Shown here: positions 30,949-39,570 of the stretch, in pieces
How the letters are laid out: each line of letters begins with the position of its first letter
How positions within the stretch are numbered: position 1 is the first letter of the stretch
Assembly: GCA_963836005.1 (NCBI GenBank)
Contig: CAWIHS010000003.1
Location: 1-64,000, forward strand
Reading direction: 5' to 3'
Length of the DNA stretch: 64,000 nt
Source of the DNA: CAWIHS01 sp963836005
Lineage (GTDB): Bacteria; Pseudomonadota; Gammaproteobacteria; GRL18
Notes under the pieces: generated by a model
Seen by the model: the letters and a program-made list of their open reading frames with translations, nothing else
The model's database searches: none
What the model was told of the DNA's origin: nothing
Program-made: the position numbers and the translations under genes

Positions 30949-31947
30949 TTATTTGTCTTGTGCCGTTAAATAATAAAAGTCGTATAAGGTCCGGCTAACT
31001 TCCGCAATGGCTCGATCCCGATCAGCAACGGACGTCGTACTGCTCTTGGTGAAAACCGCAATCGCAAAACGTCGGCCATCGGGTAGCGTGATGTAACCGA
31101 CGTCATTAGCAACACCGCCAATAGTGCCTGTTTTGTGGGCAACCGGTGTTCCTTTTGGTAAAAGGCCTTTTAGCCTTCCTGGACCTGTATGTGTGCGGGA
31201 CATGGTAGCAAGAAAAATTTCGCGGCTTTTCTTACTCAACACCTTTCCGCTGTCGATAGCCAGAAGTAATTCCAGCATAGCTTTTGGTGTTGATTGATCA
31301 CGAGGGGCCTTTTCGAACTCAAGGTTTCGATCAGGTTGCTTTGCTGCGAGCGTTGGGTCTTTGGCAAGGGCCGCTGCAAGTACGGATATGTAGGCTTTAT
31401 CCGGTAAACCATAGAAGTCCCTCAAAATTTCGCTAGTATAGCGATCAACTCTTTGCTCTGTTATCCCAATACTGCGCAACATCTTCGTTACCGCTTCCGG
31501 CCCCCCTGCAAGTTTTAGACAGGTGTCCGTCGCCGTATTGTCGCTTGCCGTTATCATTACTTCTAGCAAGTTTTCTACAGACAACTTCAGACCGGGGTGA
31601 ATGAAGGTCTCTGCGATCGCATTGTCGCCTGCGACCATCATTGCTGGTGAGATATCAATTAAATCGGAAAGTTTAATCTGGCCTTTATCGACACGGTCTA
31701 GCAAGGTGACTGCAATCGCCACTTTATAGGTACTCGCCATAACAAACGTTTCATCACCGTTTACTGTGACACTCACCCCTGAGCCAATTTCCTGAGCAGC
31801 CACGCCGATGCGGCCAGCCAGCTCCTGTGAAACTTTCTCAAGCTTCTGAGAAATATCTTGAAAATTATGTTGCTCAGCAAATGCCGGTTGAACGGCAACA
31901 AATGACGATGCTATTACAATAAAAAATAGTGCTATGTTTCGTTTCAT
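30949..31947 (-). CDS. Class A-like serine beta-lactamase with an atypical omega loop
   Basis: 332 residues, longer than the usual ~290. Signal peptide to about AFA-EQHN, so periplasmic. The catalytic serine motif is S72-TYK75 (MASTYKVAIA), SDN is S135-N137 (TASDNTATD) and KTG is K272-G274 (AHKTGTIGG). At the place of the omega-loop Glu166 the protein reads DRYTSEILRD, without the normal DRWExxLN pattern, and about 30 extra residues precede DQSTPKAM. FEKAPRD may supply the general base instead. It could hydrolyse beta-lactams or another D-amino-acid containing substrate. GGAG lies 8 bp before the ATG. Neighbours are D-aminoacylase-like enzymes and porins on the same strand. Confidence 0.85.
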   Translation of the reverse strand: MKRNIALFFIVIASSFVAVQPAFAEQHNFQDISQKLEKVSQELAGRIGVAAQEIGSGVSVTVNGDETFVMASTYKVAIAVTLLDRVDKGQIKLSDLIDISPAMMVAGDNAIAETFIHPGLKLSVENLLEVMITASDNTATDTCLKLAGGPEAVTKMLRSIGITEQRVDRYTSEILRDFYGLPDKAYISVLAAALAKDPTLAAKQPDRNLEFEKAPRDQSTPKAMLELLLAIDSGKVLSKKSREIFLATMSRTHTGPGRLKGLLPKGTPVAHKTGTIGGVANDVGYITLPDGRRFAIAVFTKSSTTSVADRDRAIAEVSRTLYDFYYLTAQDK

Positions 31948-32044
31948 AGGACTTCTCCTTTGAATAATTGCGTTTATCTAATTTGAGTGCCTAACTATCT
32001 TTTTCATCATGTTTTCCATTAATGAACCAAGACCGAATGCAACG

Positions 32045-33743
32045 TTATTTTTTGTCGCCCTCCAGAATCACACCAAGACCAGTTTCATCATGCATATCAG
32101 GCTCAAGCAGATTAGGGTTTAGGCCAATCGTATGCTTGTCCAACCAACCTTCAATTTTAAGAGGCTTAAATCTACCCTTAGCTTCGACTGGAAAGCGAAT
32201 TGGCTGACCTGCCTTAACAGGCAACACTTTGCTGTCTTTCACTACGATAGTACCGTTAACAATGACATAAGGGATACCTGTCGATGGAATACCGTGCTGA
32301 CCGACTTTAAAGCCTGAATTATCTGTAATCGTTTTTGGGTCAAAAATGGTGATATCGGCAACTTTACCTTTTTGCAGGCGACCACGCTCTTTCATGGATT
32401 CAAGGCCTGAATCACCTAAATGCTTAGCTGGCCAGTAACTTGCTTGTGCAATCGTAAACATCAGCGGAATACCTTGTTCACGCCCCATTCTAAAACAAGC
32501 ACCACGCGATCCAGACGTACGTGGATGGCCACGGTATTCAGACCAATCAGCATCCCATGGCAGCAATTTACCATCTTCACCAACACCGGCCATGGCATCA
32601 CTCGCAATAGTCATGTGAGGAATTGCCAACCAGTGATTCATCCACGCTTTTCGATAAGGAAATTCAACCACAACCGACCGACCTGGATCTTTTTTCATCA
32701 GTGCCGCATAGGTTTCGTTGGTAAGGTATTTATCATCAATAGGGTCATATATGGTATCTTCATATTTATAACCTTTTTTCTCCACCCATTCAGAAGGTCT
32801 CAAGAAAGCTGCCGTTATGGCTGTTGAACCAGCAGCATAAGGATAGTATTCAGACCACATATTAAGTCCTTTTTCTCTTGCTAATTGCAATTTTTCCTCA
32901 ATTTCCCACCAGCCATAATCATTGTTATGTGCCATGAGTAATGGGGCATCTAATAACATCGCATTGGTAAACATCTCGTCAAAGGCGATAGGAGCCTCAG
33001 TAGGTGTTTCTGATAAAAGATGATACCTTGTATGAACAGACGTGAGACGGCCATAATTTGCACCAGCCCTTTGCCCTGTCAAAAACTTCGTAGCTGGTAA
33101 TCCCCTTGGCCATATAAGCAATAGGAGCAGCAATACCAATAGCACCTTGTCGTAAATCCTCATCCACTATCTGCATTATTTTATTCATTTCTTCAATTGA
33201 AGATTTTTTATCTGCCCAGCCTTGAACACCATCTGATAAAGCTTTAGCTGCATAAGCTGGAATATCCCCATAGTCGATTGGAGCGCTTAGCTTAGTCTCA
33301 GGATCAAGTACAGCCATTCTCGAATATAACAAGCTTGCAGACGTACCATAGTTGACTTGCCAACCAGACTTTTCTTTCTCATCGTACCAACCCTTTACAT
33401 TGAATGAACCAGCTTCAAGGTCCATACCTGTGGTGACACCATCTCTGAGCGCCATCTTGCTTGCGAAGACGTCTGTTGCATGGTAGTGCGTGTCAATAAA
33501 ACCGGGTGCTACCACATGCCCGGTGGCGTCGATGGTTTCCGTGCCCGAAAGTGGCTGCTTGCTGATGGCAACGATGCGGCCTTTGGTAATACCAACATTG
33601 GCGATATCATCAAACATCGTTTCGGGATCCATGACACGCCCATTATTAATGACGAGGTCATAGTCTTGCGCCAGTGCTGGAATGGCCGCGGTTAAGCAGA
33701 TGAGTAATCCCAGCCCACGAGTTATACGTTTTATAGTTTTCAT
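32045..33743 (-). pseudogene. D-aminoacylase-like amidohydrolase, one frameshift
   Basis: The N-terminal part (33743 to about 33070) has a signal peptide (AAIPALAQDYD), the first sheet (LVINNGRVMDPETMFDDIAN) and the metal motif GFIDTHYHATD. The frame shifts near 33065; the downstream frame resumes GANYGRLTSVHTRYH and runs to the end (MAHNNDY, YYPYAAGSTAITAAFL, VADITIFDPKTI). The total matches the intact paralogue upstream in length (about 560 codons). Family: amidohydrolase 3, N-acyl-D-amino-acid deacylase type, here exported to the periplasm. It lies between the intact paralogue and the beta-lactamase gene. Confidence 0.85.
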
Positions 33744-33753
33744 AATCGTTTAC

Positions 33754-33800
33754 TTAGTTGATGGTGTTTTTGTAAATCTTTCCGTCCTTCATGATGATTA
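33754..33800 (-). pseudogene. Displaced amidohydrolase tail
   Basis: Directly after the stop of the 33798 gene, in another frame, the minus strand encodes IIMKDGKIYKNTIN and a stop. The same tail occurs at 30823-30897. The 33798 gene probably once ended with this peptide and was cut short by an indel in its last codons. Confidence 0.6.
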
Positions 33801-35420
33801 ATGAACATGATAACCAGGTACACCGCCACCAAAATCGACTGGGGAGGCATAGAAAGCCTTGTTCCACCCCTCGATGGTGAGCGGTTCGAACTTGCTCTTG
33901 ACCGGTTCGAAGCGGATCGGCTGTCCAGGATTCACGCCTTTCAACGGTTCCTGATCTTTCATGACAAGGGTTCCGTTAACTAGTACATGAAGAATTCCCG
34001 AGGACGGAAGTGTACCTTTTGCATAGGTCGAATTGTCCCTTACCGTTTCAGGATCGAATATGGTGATATCAGCGACCATGCCTTCCTGCATGCGGCCGCG
34101 AACCTGCATGGACTTCAGCCCCATATCGCCCAGCGGCTTGGCATAGTTGTAGCTGGTCATGGATACGGCCTGCATCAGCGGAATATCGTTTTCCCTGGCA
34201 AGGCGAAGCACCGTGGCAAAAGACCCGGACGTACGCGGATGGGTATTGGGGAGGTCTTCATAGGGAGTGTCCCAGGTCAGGTTGTCGTCGGGGATCATTG
34301 GCATGCCGTCGCTGCCAATGGCAACGCCGGGCATTTTGATCCAGTCAACAATAGCCGATTCCGGGATCTTGTAGACAACCACGAGACGAGTGGGTTCTAT
34401 TTTAAGCATCTCCTCACGGGATTCCTGGGTGTAGAATTCGCCGGTGGCGACATCCTGAACCGTATCTTCGTATTTGTGGCCCAGGGCCTGTACCCAGACT
34501 TCCGGCTCTAGAAACACGGCATTCAAAGCCGTGGAACCCGCAGCGTATGGATAGATCTCACCCCAGACGTTGTAGCCCTTTTCCCGCATCCTCACCAGAA
34601 GCTCATGCACCATATTGTATCCCGGATTATTGAAATGAGAGGCGATGGCCGGCGCCCCTAATGCCGCCGCATTTGCGAGCATCTCCTGGATGCCGTTGAC
34701 TTCGCTGGTATCATCACCGGGCGTATAACGGAAATGCATGGCGATAAAGCGTCCGTATTGCCCGCCCAGCTTTTGCAGCTCGAAAATCTCGCGAGCCGAG
34801 ACCCCCGCACGCATGTAGCCCACGGTAGAACCAATGCCAAGTCCGCCCTGCTGCATGCCTTGGTCAATCAGGGAAAGGATCTGGTTTCCCTGCGCCAGGG
34901 TCGGCCGGGTCTTCGACCAACCGTCCTTGAGACGGGTTCGCCCCGCGTCGGGAGTGTAGAGATATTTCCAATCGGTAAAGCCATCAAACACCTCCGCCCG
35001 GGCAAATTCGTGAGCCACCGCCGCACCGAAATTCACCGGTGCCTTTCCTTCTCGTCGTTTGTACCACTCGTCGAGTTTTGGACCGTGAGCGCCGATCTCT
35101 GTGTCCAGAAGCGTCGTACGACCGTCGCGTAGCATCAACCGGTATTGATAGGGCTCAATACAATGCTGGTGCCCATCGATAAATCCCGGCGCTACTACCA
35201 GACCTTTGGCGTCGATGGTCTCCTTGCCCTTGATCTGCTTGCTGGTAATCTTTGCGATCTTGCCGTCTTTAATGCCGACATTGGCAACAGCGTCATAGTT
35301 TGTCTCCGGGTCCATGACCCGGCCACCGTTAATGACAAGATCGTAGTCCGCGGCCAGAACCGGACTGATCAATGTCAGCGACAAAATTGCTGAACTTAGT
35401 GTTAACGAGATTGTTTTCAT
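33798..35420 (-). CDS. Exported N-acyl-D-amino-acid deacylase-like amidohydrolase
   Basis: 540 residues. Signal peptide (LISPVLA-ADYD) puts it in the periplasm. The amidohydrolase barrel has LVINGGRVMDPETNYDAVAN, the metal motif GFIDGHQHCIEP, HFRYTPGDD, ASHFNNPGYN, and the Asp of IGSDGMPMIPDD. EGMVADITIFDPETV closes the small beta domain. The family hydrolyses N-acyl-D-amino acids or related amides to D-amino acids; the substrate here is not known. AGGAGAAA lies before the ATG. It is followed by its frameshifted paralogue and the beta-lactamase gene, and preceded by regulators. The C-terminus seems slightly truncated. Confidence 0.87.
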   Translation of the reverse strand: MKTISLTLSSAILSLTLISPVLAADYDLVINGGRVMDPETNYDAVANVGIKDGKIAKITSKQIKGKETIDAKGLVVAPGFIDGHQHCIEPYQYRLMLRDGRTTLLDTEIGAHGPKLDEWYKRREGKAPVNFGAAVAHEFARAEVFDGFTDWKYLYTPDAGRTRLKDGWSKTRPTLAQGNQILSLIDQGMQQGGLGIGSTVGYMRAGVSAREIFELQKLGGQYGRFIAMHFRYTPGDDTSEVNGIQEMLANAAALGAPAIASHFNNPGYNMVHELLVRMREKGYNVWGEIYPYAAGSTALNAVFLEPEVWVQALGHKYEDTVQDVATGEFYTQESREEMLKIEPTRLVVVYKIPESAIVDWIKMPGVAIGSDGMPMIPDDNLTWDTPYEDLPNTHPRTSGSFATVLRLARENDIPLMQAVSMTSYNYAKPLGDMGLKSMQVRGRMQEGMVADITIFDPETVRDNSTYAKGTLPSSGILHVLVNGTLVMKDQEPLKGVNPGQPIRFEPVKSKFEPLTIEGWNKAFYASPVDFGGGVPGYHVH

Positions 35421-35450
35421 GGCTGTTTCTCCTTGTCTATCAAAGATGGC

Positions 35451-35903
35451 TCAATAGAGTGTTTTACCTGTTTTGTTATTGCAGCTGCCTGCTGTGATTC
35501 GTCTATCGTGATCGATATAGCGAATTGATGATTCGATGGCGTTTATCACCGTTTCACCCGGATCGTTCTTGCGCAATAGCGCGACATGCGGCGTACTGAC
35601 GCTCTGTTTAAGCGTCTCCCAGTTTTCATGCGCCGTGAGAAAAATCAGCGGGATGTTTGATTCGTCACGAGCCAGACGTTCGCCAAGTTCGAGACCGGAC
35701 ATGCCACCGAGTTGAATATCCACAATCAGGCAGTCGAACACGGGCTGTTTGGCATCATCCAGAAAAACTTCAGCCGAGTGGTAGGTCACCGGCTGATATC
35801 CTGAGGCCAACAACAGCCGGGCAAGCGAACGACAAAGACTTTCGTCATCTTCTACGATGGCGATATAGCTCTTCGACGAATGCTTGATCGATGCTTCGCT
35901 CAT
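35451..35903 (-). CDS. Single-domain response regulator
   Basis: About 150 residues, almost all receiver domain. AIVEDDESL, phosphorylated Asp in CLIVDIQLGGMSG, Thr in FLTAHENWE, Lys in LLRKNDPGETV. No output domain; it may act as a phosphate sink or protein switch. The start is set at MSEASIKHSS; the frame extends to 35930. It sits 30 bp upstream of the amidohydrolase gene on the same strand. Confidence 0.82.
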   Translation of the reverse strand: MSEASIKHSSKSYIAIVEDDESLCRSLARLLLASGYQPVTYHSAEVFLDDAKQPVFDCLIVDIQLGGMSGLELGERLARDESNIPLIFLTAHENWETLKQSVSTPHVALLRKNDPGETVINAIESSIRYIDHDRRITAGSCNNKTGKTLY

Positions 35904-35996
35904 AACAGCTGACAATACAACTAACGGCAAATAATGAATAGCGTCCCTTTAGGGACGGTTGGGAAGGTCAGATATGACCTGAATCAAATAAGCGTG

Positions 35997-36647
35997 CTAT
36001 CGGGTAACAGCATCACTCGGTATCGGTATGGCGCTATTATTCTGCGCTTCGTCAGCAAGCTGGGTAAGCTCAACCACTGATTTGACATTGAGCTTTGCCA
36101 TCACACTGCTGCGATGCCGTTTTACAGAACGTTCATCGATACCCAGGTCCGCGGCAATCTGCTTGTTCAATTGCCCCTGCAATACATGTGACAGAACCTC
36201 GTATTCACGTGGCGTCAACTTTTTGAAGCGTTGCGCAAGCTCATACTGTCGTTGGCGTGTCTCGTGATCGTAAAGGGCTCGCGCAAATGCGCGCTCAATG
36301 GCACTGAGTAACTCTTCCTTGCTGGCAGTCTTTAGCAGAAAATCTTCTGCGCCAGAGCGCATGGCCTGCACACTCGTGGGGATGTCACCATGACCGGTGA
36401 GGAAAACGATCGGCAAGGGATTATCTGACTGTGCCAGTGTCGCCTGCAATGCCATGCCATCCATACCGGGCATCTGTAAATCCGCGACCACACATCCAGC
36501 AGCGCCCGTCGTTCGCTGCGCCAGAAAGTCAGCGGCTGAAGTAAAACTTTTTACCGCATAACCAAAGGCACGCAGCCACCGCGACATGGTCGCCAGAAAT
36601 GAAGCATCGTCATCAACGATAAACACGGTTTGTGTACTTTCATTCAT
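35997..36647 (-). CDS. FixJ/NarL-type response regulator
   Basis: 216 residues. Receiver domain 1-125 (FIVDDDASF, VVADLQMPGMDG, FLTGHGD, LLKTASKEELL) and a LuxR-type helix-turn-helix at about 140-200 (LTPREYEVLSHVLQGQLNKQ, then IAADLGIDERSVKRHRSSVM). Domain order and TGHGD are those of FixJ. It overlaps the end of the kinase pseudogene (TTATGAATG), so the two were co-translated. By position it should control the amidohydrolase/porin genes; this is inference. Confidence 0.88.
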   Translation of the reverse strand: MNESTQTVFIVDDDASFLATMSRWLRAFGYAVKSFTSAADFLAQRTTGAAGCVVADLQMPGMDGMALQATLAQSDNPLPIVFLTGHGDIPTSVQAMRSGAEDFLLKTASKEELLSAIERAFARALYDHETRQRQYELAQRFKKLTPREYEVLSHVLQGQLNKQIAADLGIDERSVKRHRSSVMAKLNVKSVVELTQLADEAQNNSAIPIPSDAVTR

Positions 36648-38477
36648 AACTGTTCTTTTCCCGTCGGCGCGACCTTTACCGTGAACCGAACCGTGGTGCC
36701 GCCGTCAGGGTTATTCATAGCCATGACCTGCACCACCGTGCATTTCGACAATGGTTTTTGAAATCGCCAGTCCTGATACCCATGCCGTTTTTCTTGGTGG
36801 TATAAAACGGCTCAAACAGGTGGGACAATTGTTCCGGTGCGACCCCGGTACCGCGGTCAACCACTGCAAATTCAACCATACCATCCATCGTTTGTGAAGC
36901 ACGGATAACGATTTGACGCTGTTCCTGACTTTTACCATTCAGGGCATCAAGACTGTTTAACAACAGGTTCAGAACAACCTGCTGCAGATGAACACGGTCA
37001 CCGTATATATCAGGTAATCCATTCGCAATGTCAATGCGCAAGCTGGCATGGTGCATCTGGAGTTCGGCGTTAAGTAATTTTGCTACTTCCGAGATCAATT
37101 GATTTACTGCCAGCGCTTCGAGCTGCAATTCACGGCGTTTCAACAGCAAACGCATGCGTTCGATCACCGACACAGCGCGCTGCTCATCATTGCGGATGTC
37201 CTTTAGAATTTCCTGTACTTCTTCAAGATCCGGTGGCGTTTGCTTGAGAAACAGTTCCGCGGCTTCCGCATTGCGCAGTATAGCCCCTAACGGCTGGTTA
37301 ATTTCATGAGCCAGTGATGAAGAAAGCTGGCCAAGTGCGCTGACACGCGAAATATGTGCGAGCTCTTTACGCTGCACCTGTAACTCGTCTTCGGCCTGTT
37401 TACGCTCAGTGATGTCCATGGATACACCACGCAATTGCAGTGGTTTACCGCTTATGGCACGTTCCACCTGGCCATGGGCCGCAATCCAGCGCGTGGTACC
37501 ATCCGGACCCGTCATCCTGTACTCTACCTGCAAATCAACGCTTCCTTCCAAAGCGCGACTGACGGCAGAGTCGGATGACCTCACGATCATCGGGATGAAT
37601 CAACTGCAAGTAGTTTTCGAAGCTCAAGTGTTCGGACTTGCTGATGCCAAGCCTGTCGCGCCCCGCTTCTGTAATCCAGATAGCATCGCGAATGACATCC
37701 CACTCCCAGTAGTCCCAGGTTTGCTGCACTGGCAGCCAGATTCATGCGCTGCTGGCTTTCACGTAGATCACGAGCAAGCTCTCTCGAGCGGATCAGATCC
37801 ATGCTCAACTCGAAGGCCAATACAAGTACAATCAGCATAAAAATGAAACTGATAAATGCACCGGGGAGAATGCCTCTGGCCATCAAGCCAGAAGAAATCG
37901 CTCCCAGCAATATCGCTAATATAGTCATACCACCAAGCACCAGCGCTCGCCGGCGATGACCCTGTTTCCATGCGGTAATGGCGGCATCCAGAACAAACAG
38001 CAGCCACAACAGCATGCTCACATGAATCAGAATTCGCCAGGGATTACCCTCTCCGACCGGGATCGAAAAGGTTTCTCCCAGGAACACTTCAGACCGTAAA
38101 CCGGTAATTTCTGCAAAGGTAGCATTCGGGTAAATCAGAAAATTGGGTAGCAGTATCAGCATGCGCAGACCAGTGATAGCCCACGCCAGCCAGCGGCGCC
38201 CAGCCTGGAGATAGAAGTAAACAAACCAGACCAGTGCAACCATAAGTATCCCCGCAGGGACATGCATCCAGCGAAGCAGCTCGCCATAAGCTTCGGGAGT
38301 CTTCGCATGTATAAGATTCAATTCGAGCATGGCAATCACCGCGGTACTCACAGCCGCAACGGTGAATAATAGATTCCCCCAGGAATCGCGCATGCGCGAC
38401 CAGACAATAAAATGCACGGCCGCCAATGTCAGACATACAGCAGCAGACATCGACCAGATGATGGTTGTCCAGTTCAT
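36644..38477 (-). pseudogene. FixL-like PAS histidine kinase, multiple frameshifts
   Basis: The N-terminal part (38477-37760) has six or seven membrane segments (from MNWTTIIWSMSAAVCLTLAA). The frame changes near 37740, 37560 and 36790 and again near 36725. Joined, they give a PAS domain (WDYWEWDVIRDAIWITEAGR, then VEYRMTGPDGTTRWIAAHGQ), HisKA with phosphorylated His in LAHEINQPLGAI, and an ATPase domain (QQVVLNLLLNSLDAL, FEPFYTTK). The last codons (AMNNPDGGTTVRFTVKVAP) lead to a stop overlapping the regulator gene. At least four indels mean no functional kinase, leaving the two regulators as orphans. Confidence 0.85.
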
Positions 38478-38666
38478 ATAGAAATTGTGCCGATAGCACT
38501 CCCTCAGCTATGATGATTAATCGTGTATCGATCGTTATGTAATCACTTGAAAAGACTAATGTCCCGTGCTTACATCTTCTGAAATTGTATTCTGCATAGT
38601 GGACTCCTTAAGTTTAATTCATCGTGAAAGAACATTATGGCGCAGGCTCCAATTCGGCAACTGTCC

Positions 38667-38866
38667 TTAAACGCCATCGCCGGTTGGCGGCTTGATGCGG
38701 AACCACGTCACATAGAGCGCAGGCAGGAACAGCAATGTCAAAACTGTACCGCCGGACAATGCCATCCATCATGGCATAGGCCATTGGTCCCCAGAAAACC
38801 TCACGCGAGATCGGGATGAGCGCCAGCGTTGCAGCAGCCGTCAACATGATCGGGAGTATAGGAAGT
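38667..38866 (-). pseudogene. C-terminal fragment of an RND efflux transporter
   Basis: The minus strand encodes LPIMLTAAATLALIPISREV, FWGPMAYAMM and, after a one-base shift, GGTVLTLLFLPALYVTWFRI with a stop at 38667. This is the last two membrane helices of an AcrB/MexF-type pump. The 5' side is cut off at about 38866, where IS91-like DNA begins. Confidence 0.75.
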
Positions 38867-39427
38867 ATAAAATCCCCTTTTCGTTGAAAAACCAGCCTGC
38901 CCACCCCGAAGCAACACAGACATTTCGCGGCCACGTGTCGTCCATCTCCGCGGATGCGGTGGCCCAACCGGCAACTCGGCCGGACTTCAACCCTGTGATC
39001 CGCCTAAACCAGTCCGCGAGCCGAGCACCACCCTTGCCCGGTGTTATCGGCAACGTCCTTCTGTTTTACGAACGGATCTTCCTTAGCCGAATGTGGTCGT
39101 TTGTGGCGGGCCGCGGCTCTCGGGTAACCGAATCGCGTCCTGGCATTCGCCCTTTTCCTTCAGGTGCGCGAGAATCTTCTTAATCACGACCGGGTCTTCG
39201 ATACAGGCAATAATCTTGACTTGCTCACCGCATTCCTGGCAAGTCTCGATATCAATATTGAAGACGCGCTTCAGGCGCTGTGCCCAGGTCATGGACGCGC
39301 GACGTTCGGTCGGCGTTGGCAGTATAGTATTGCTCGACAAGCTTGTAGAGAAGTGTTTGTGCCGGCCGATGACGCTCGAAACGAACCACCCCTTGCCGGC
39401 ATCCGTGCCAGCCAACAGCTGCAACAT
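38867..39427 (-). mobile_element. IS91-family remnant with transposase C-terminus
   Basis: A minus-strand frame (39427-39083) ends with MTWAQRLKRVFNIDIETC, CGEQVKIIACIEDPVV and LPESRGPPQTTTFG, the characteristic C-terminus of IS91-type rolling-circle transposases. The catalytic part is missing. The GC-rich DNA from 39082 to 38867 fits the element end. The remnant abuts the cut RND gene, so its insertion or one-ended transposition may have caused the deletion. 39428-39555 holds no recognisable gene. Confidence 0.75.
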
Positions 39428-39555
39428 AATCGCATCCTTGCGATGAGGTATTTAGCCGATGTTTCAGACACCAGCAGAAAACTGTATAAATACCGGTAAA
39501 TTGACTCGGCGCAAGAATCCAACTCTATTGCTTGATGATGCCAGCCGTTACCAGG

Positions 39556-39570
39556 TCACTCCCACTCTAT
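39556..39570. repeat. att-like core in the guaA 3' end (host side)
   Basis: TCACTCCCACTCTAT is the complement of the last guaA codons (Ile-Glu-Trp-Glu-stop). Copies recur at 28316, 25218 and 23219. The guaA 3' end is a known integration site for genomic islands. Confidence 0.8.

Noticed and set aside
32022..35393. Plus-strand frames of up to 174 codons
   Set aside because: Antisense to the amidohydrolase genes, which have signal peptides, metal motifs and ribosome sites.
26876..38477. Frameshifts as general sequencing error
   Set aside because: About 40 host genes in the same window are all open; breaks cluster in the islands. Single-indel cases (fic, OprB, second amidohydrolase) still merit a check.
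23219..39570. Integron or phage as the source of the array
   Set aside because: No attC-like sites, no intI, no phage structural or integrase gene; the repeats equal the guaA end instead.
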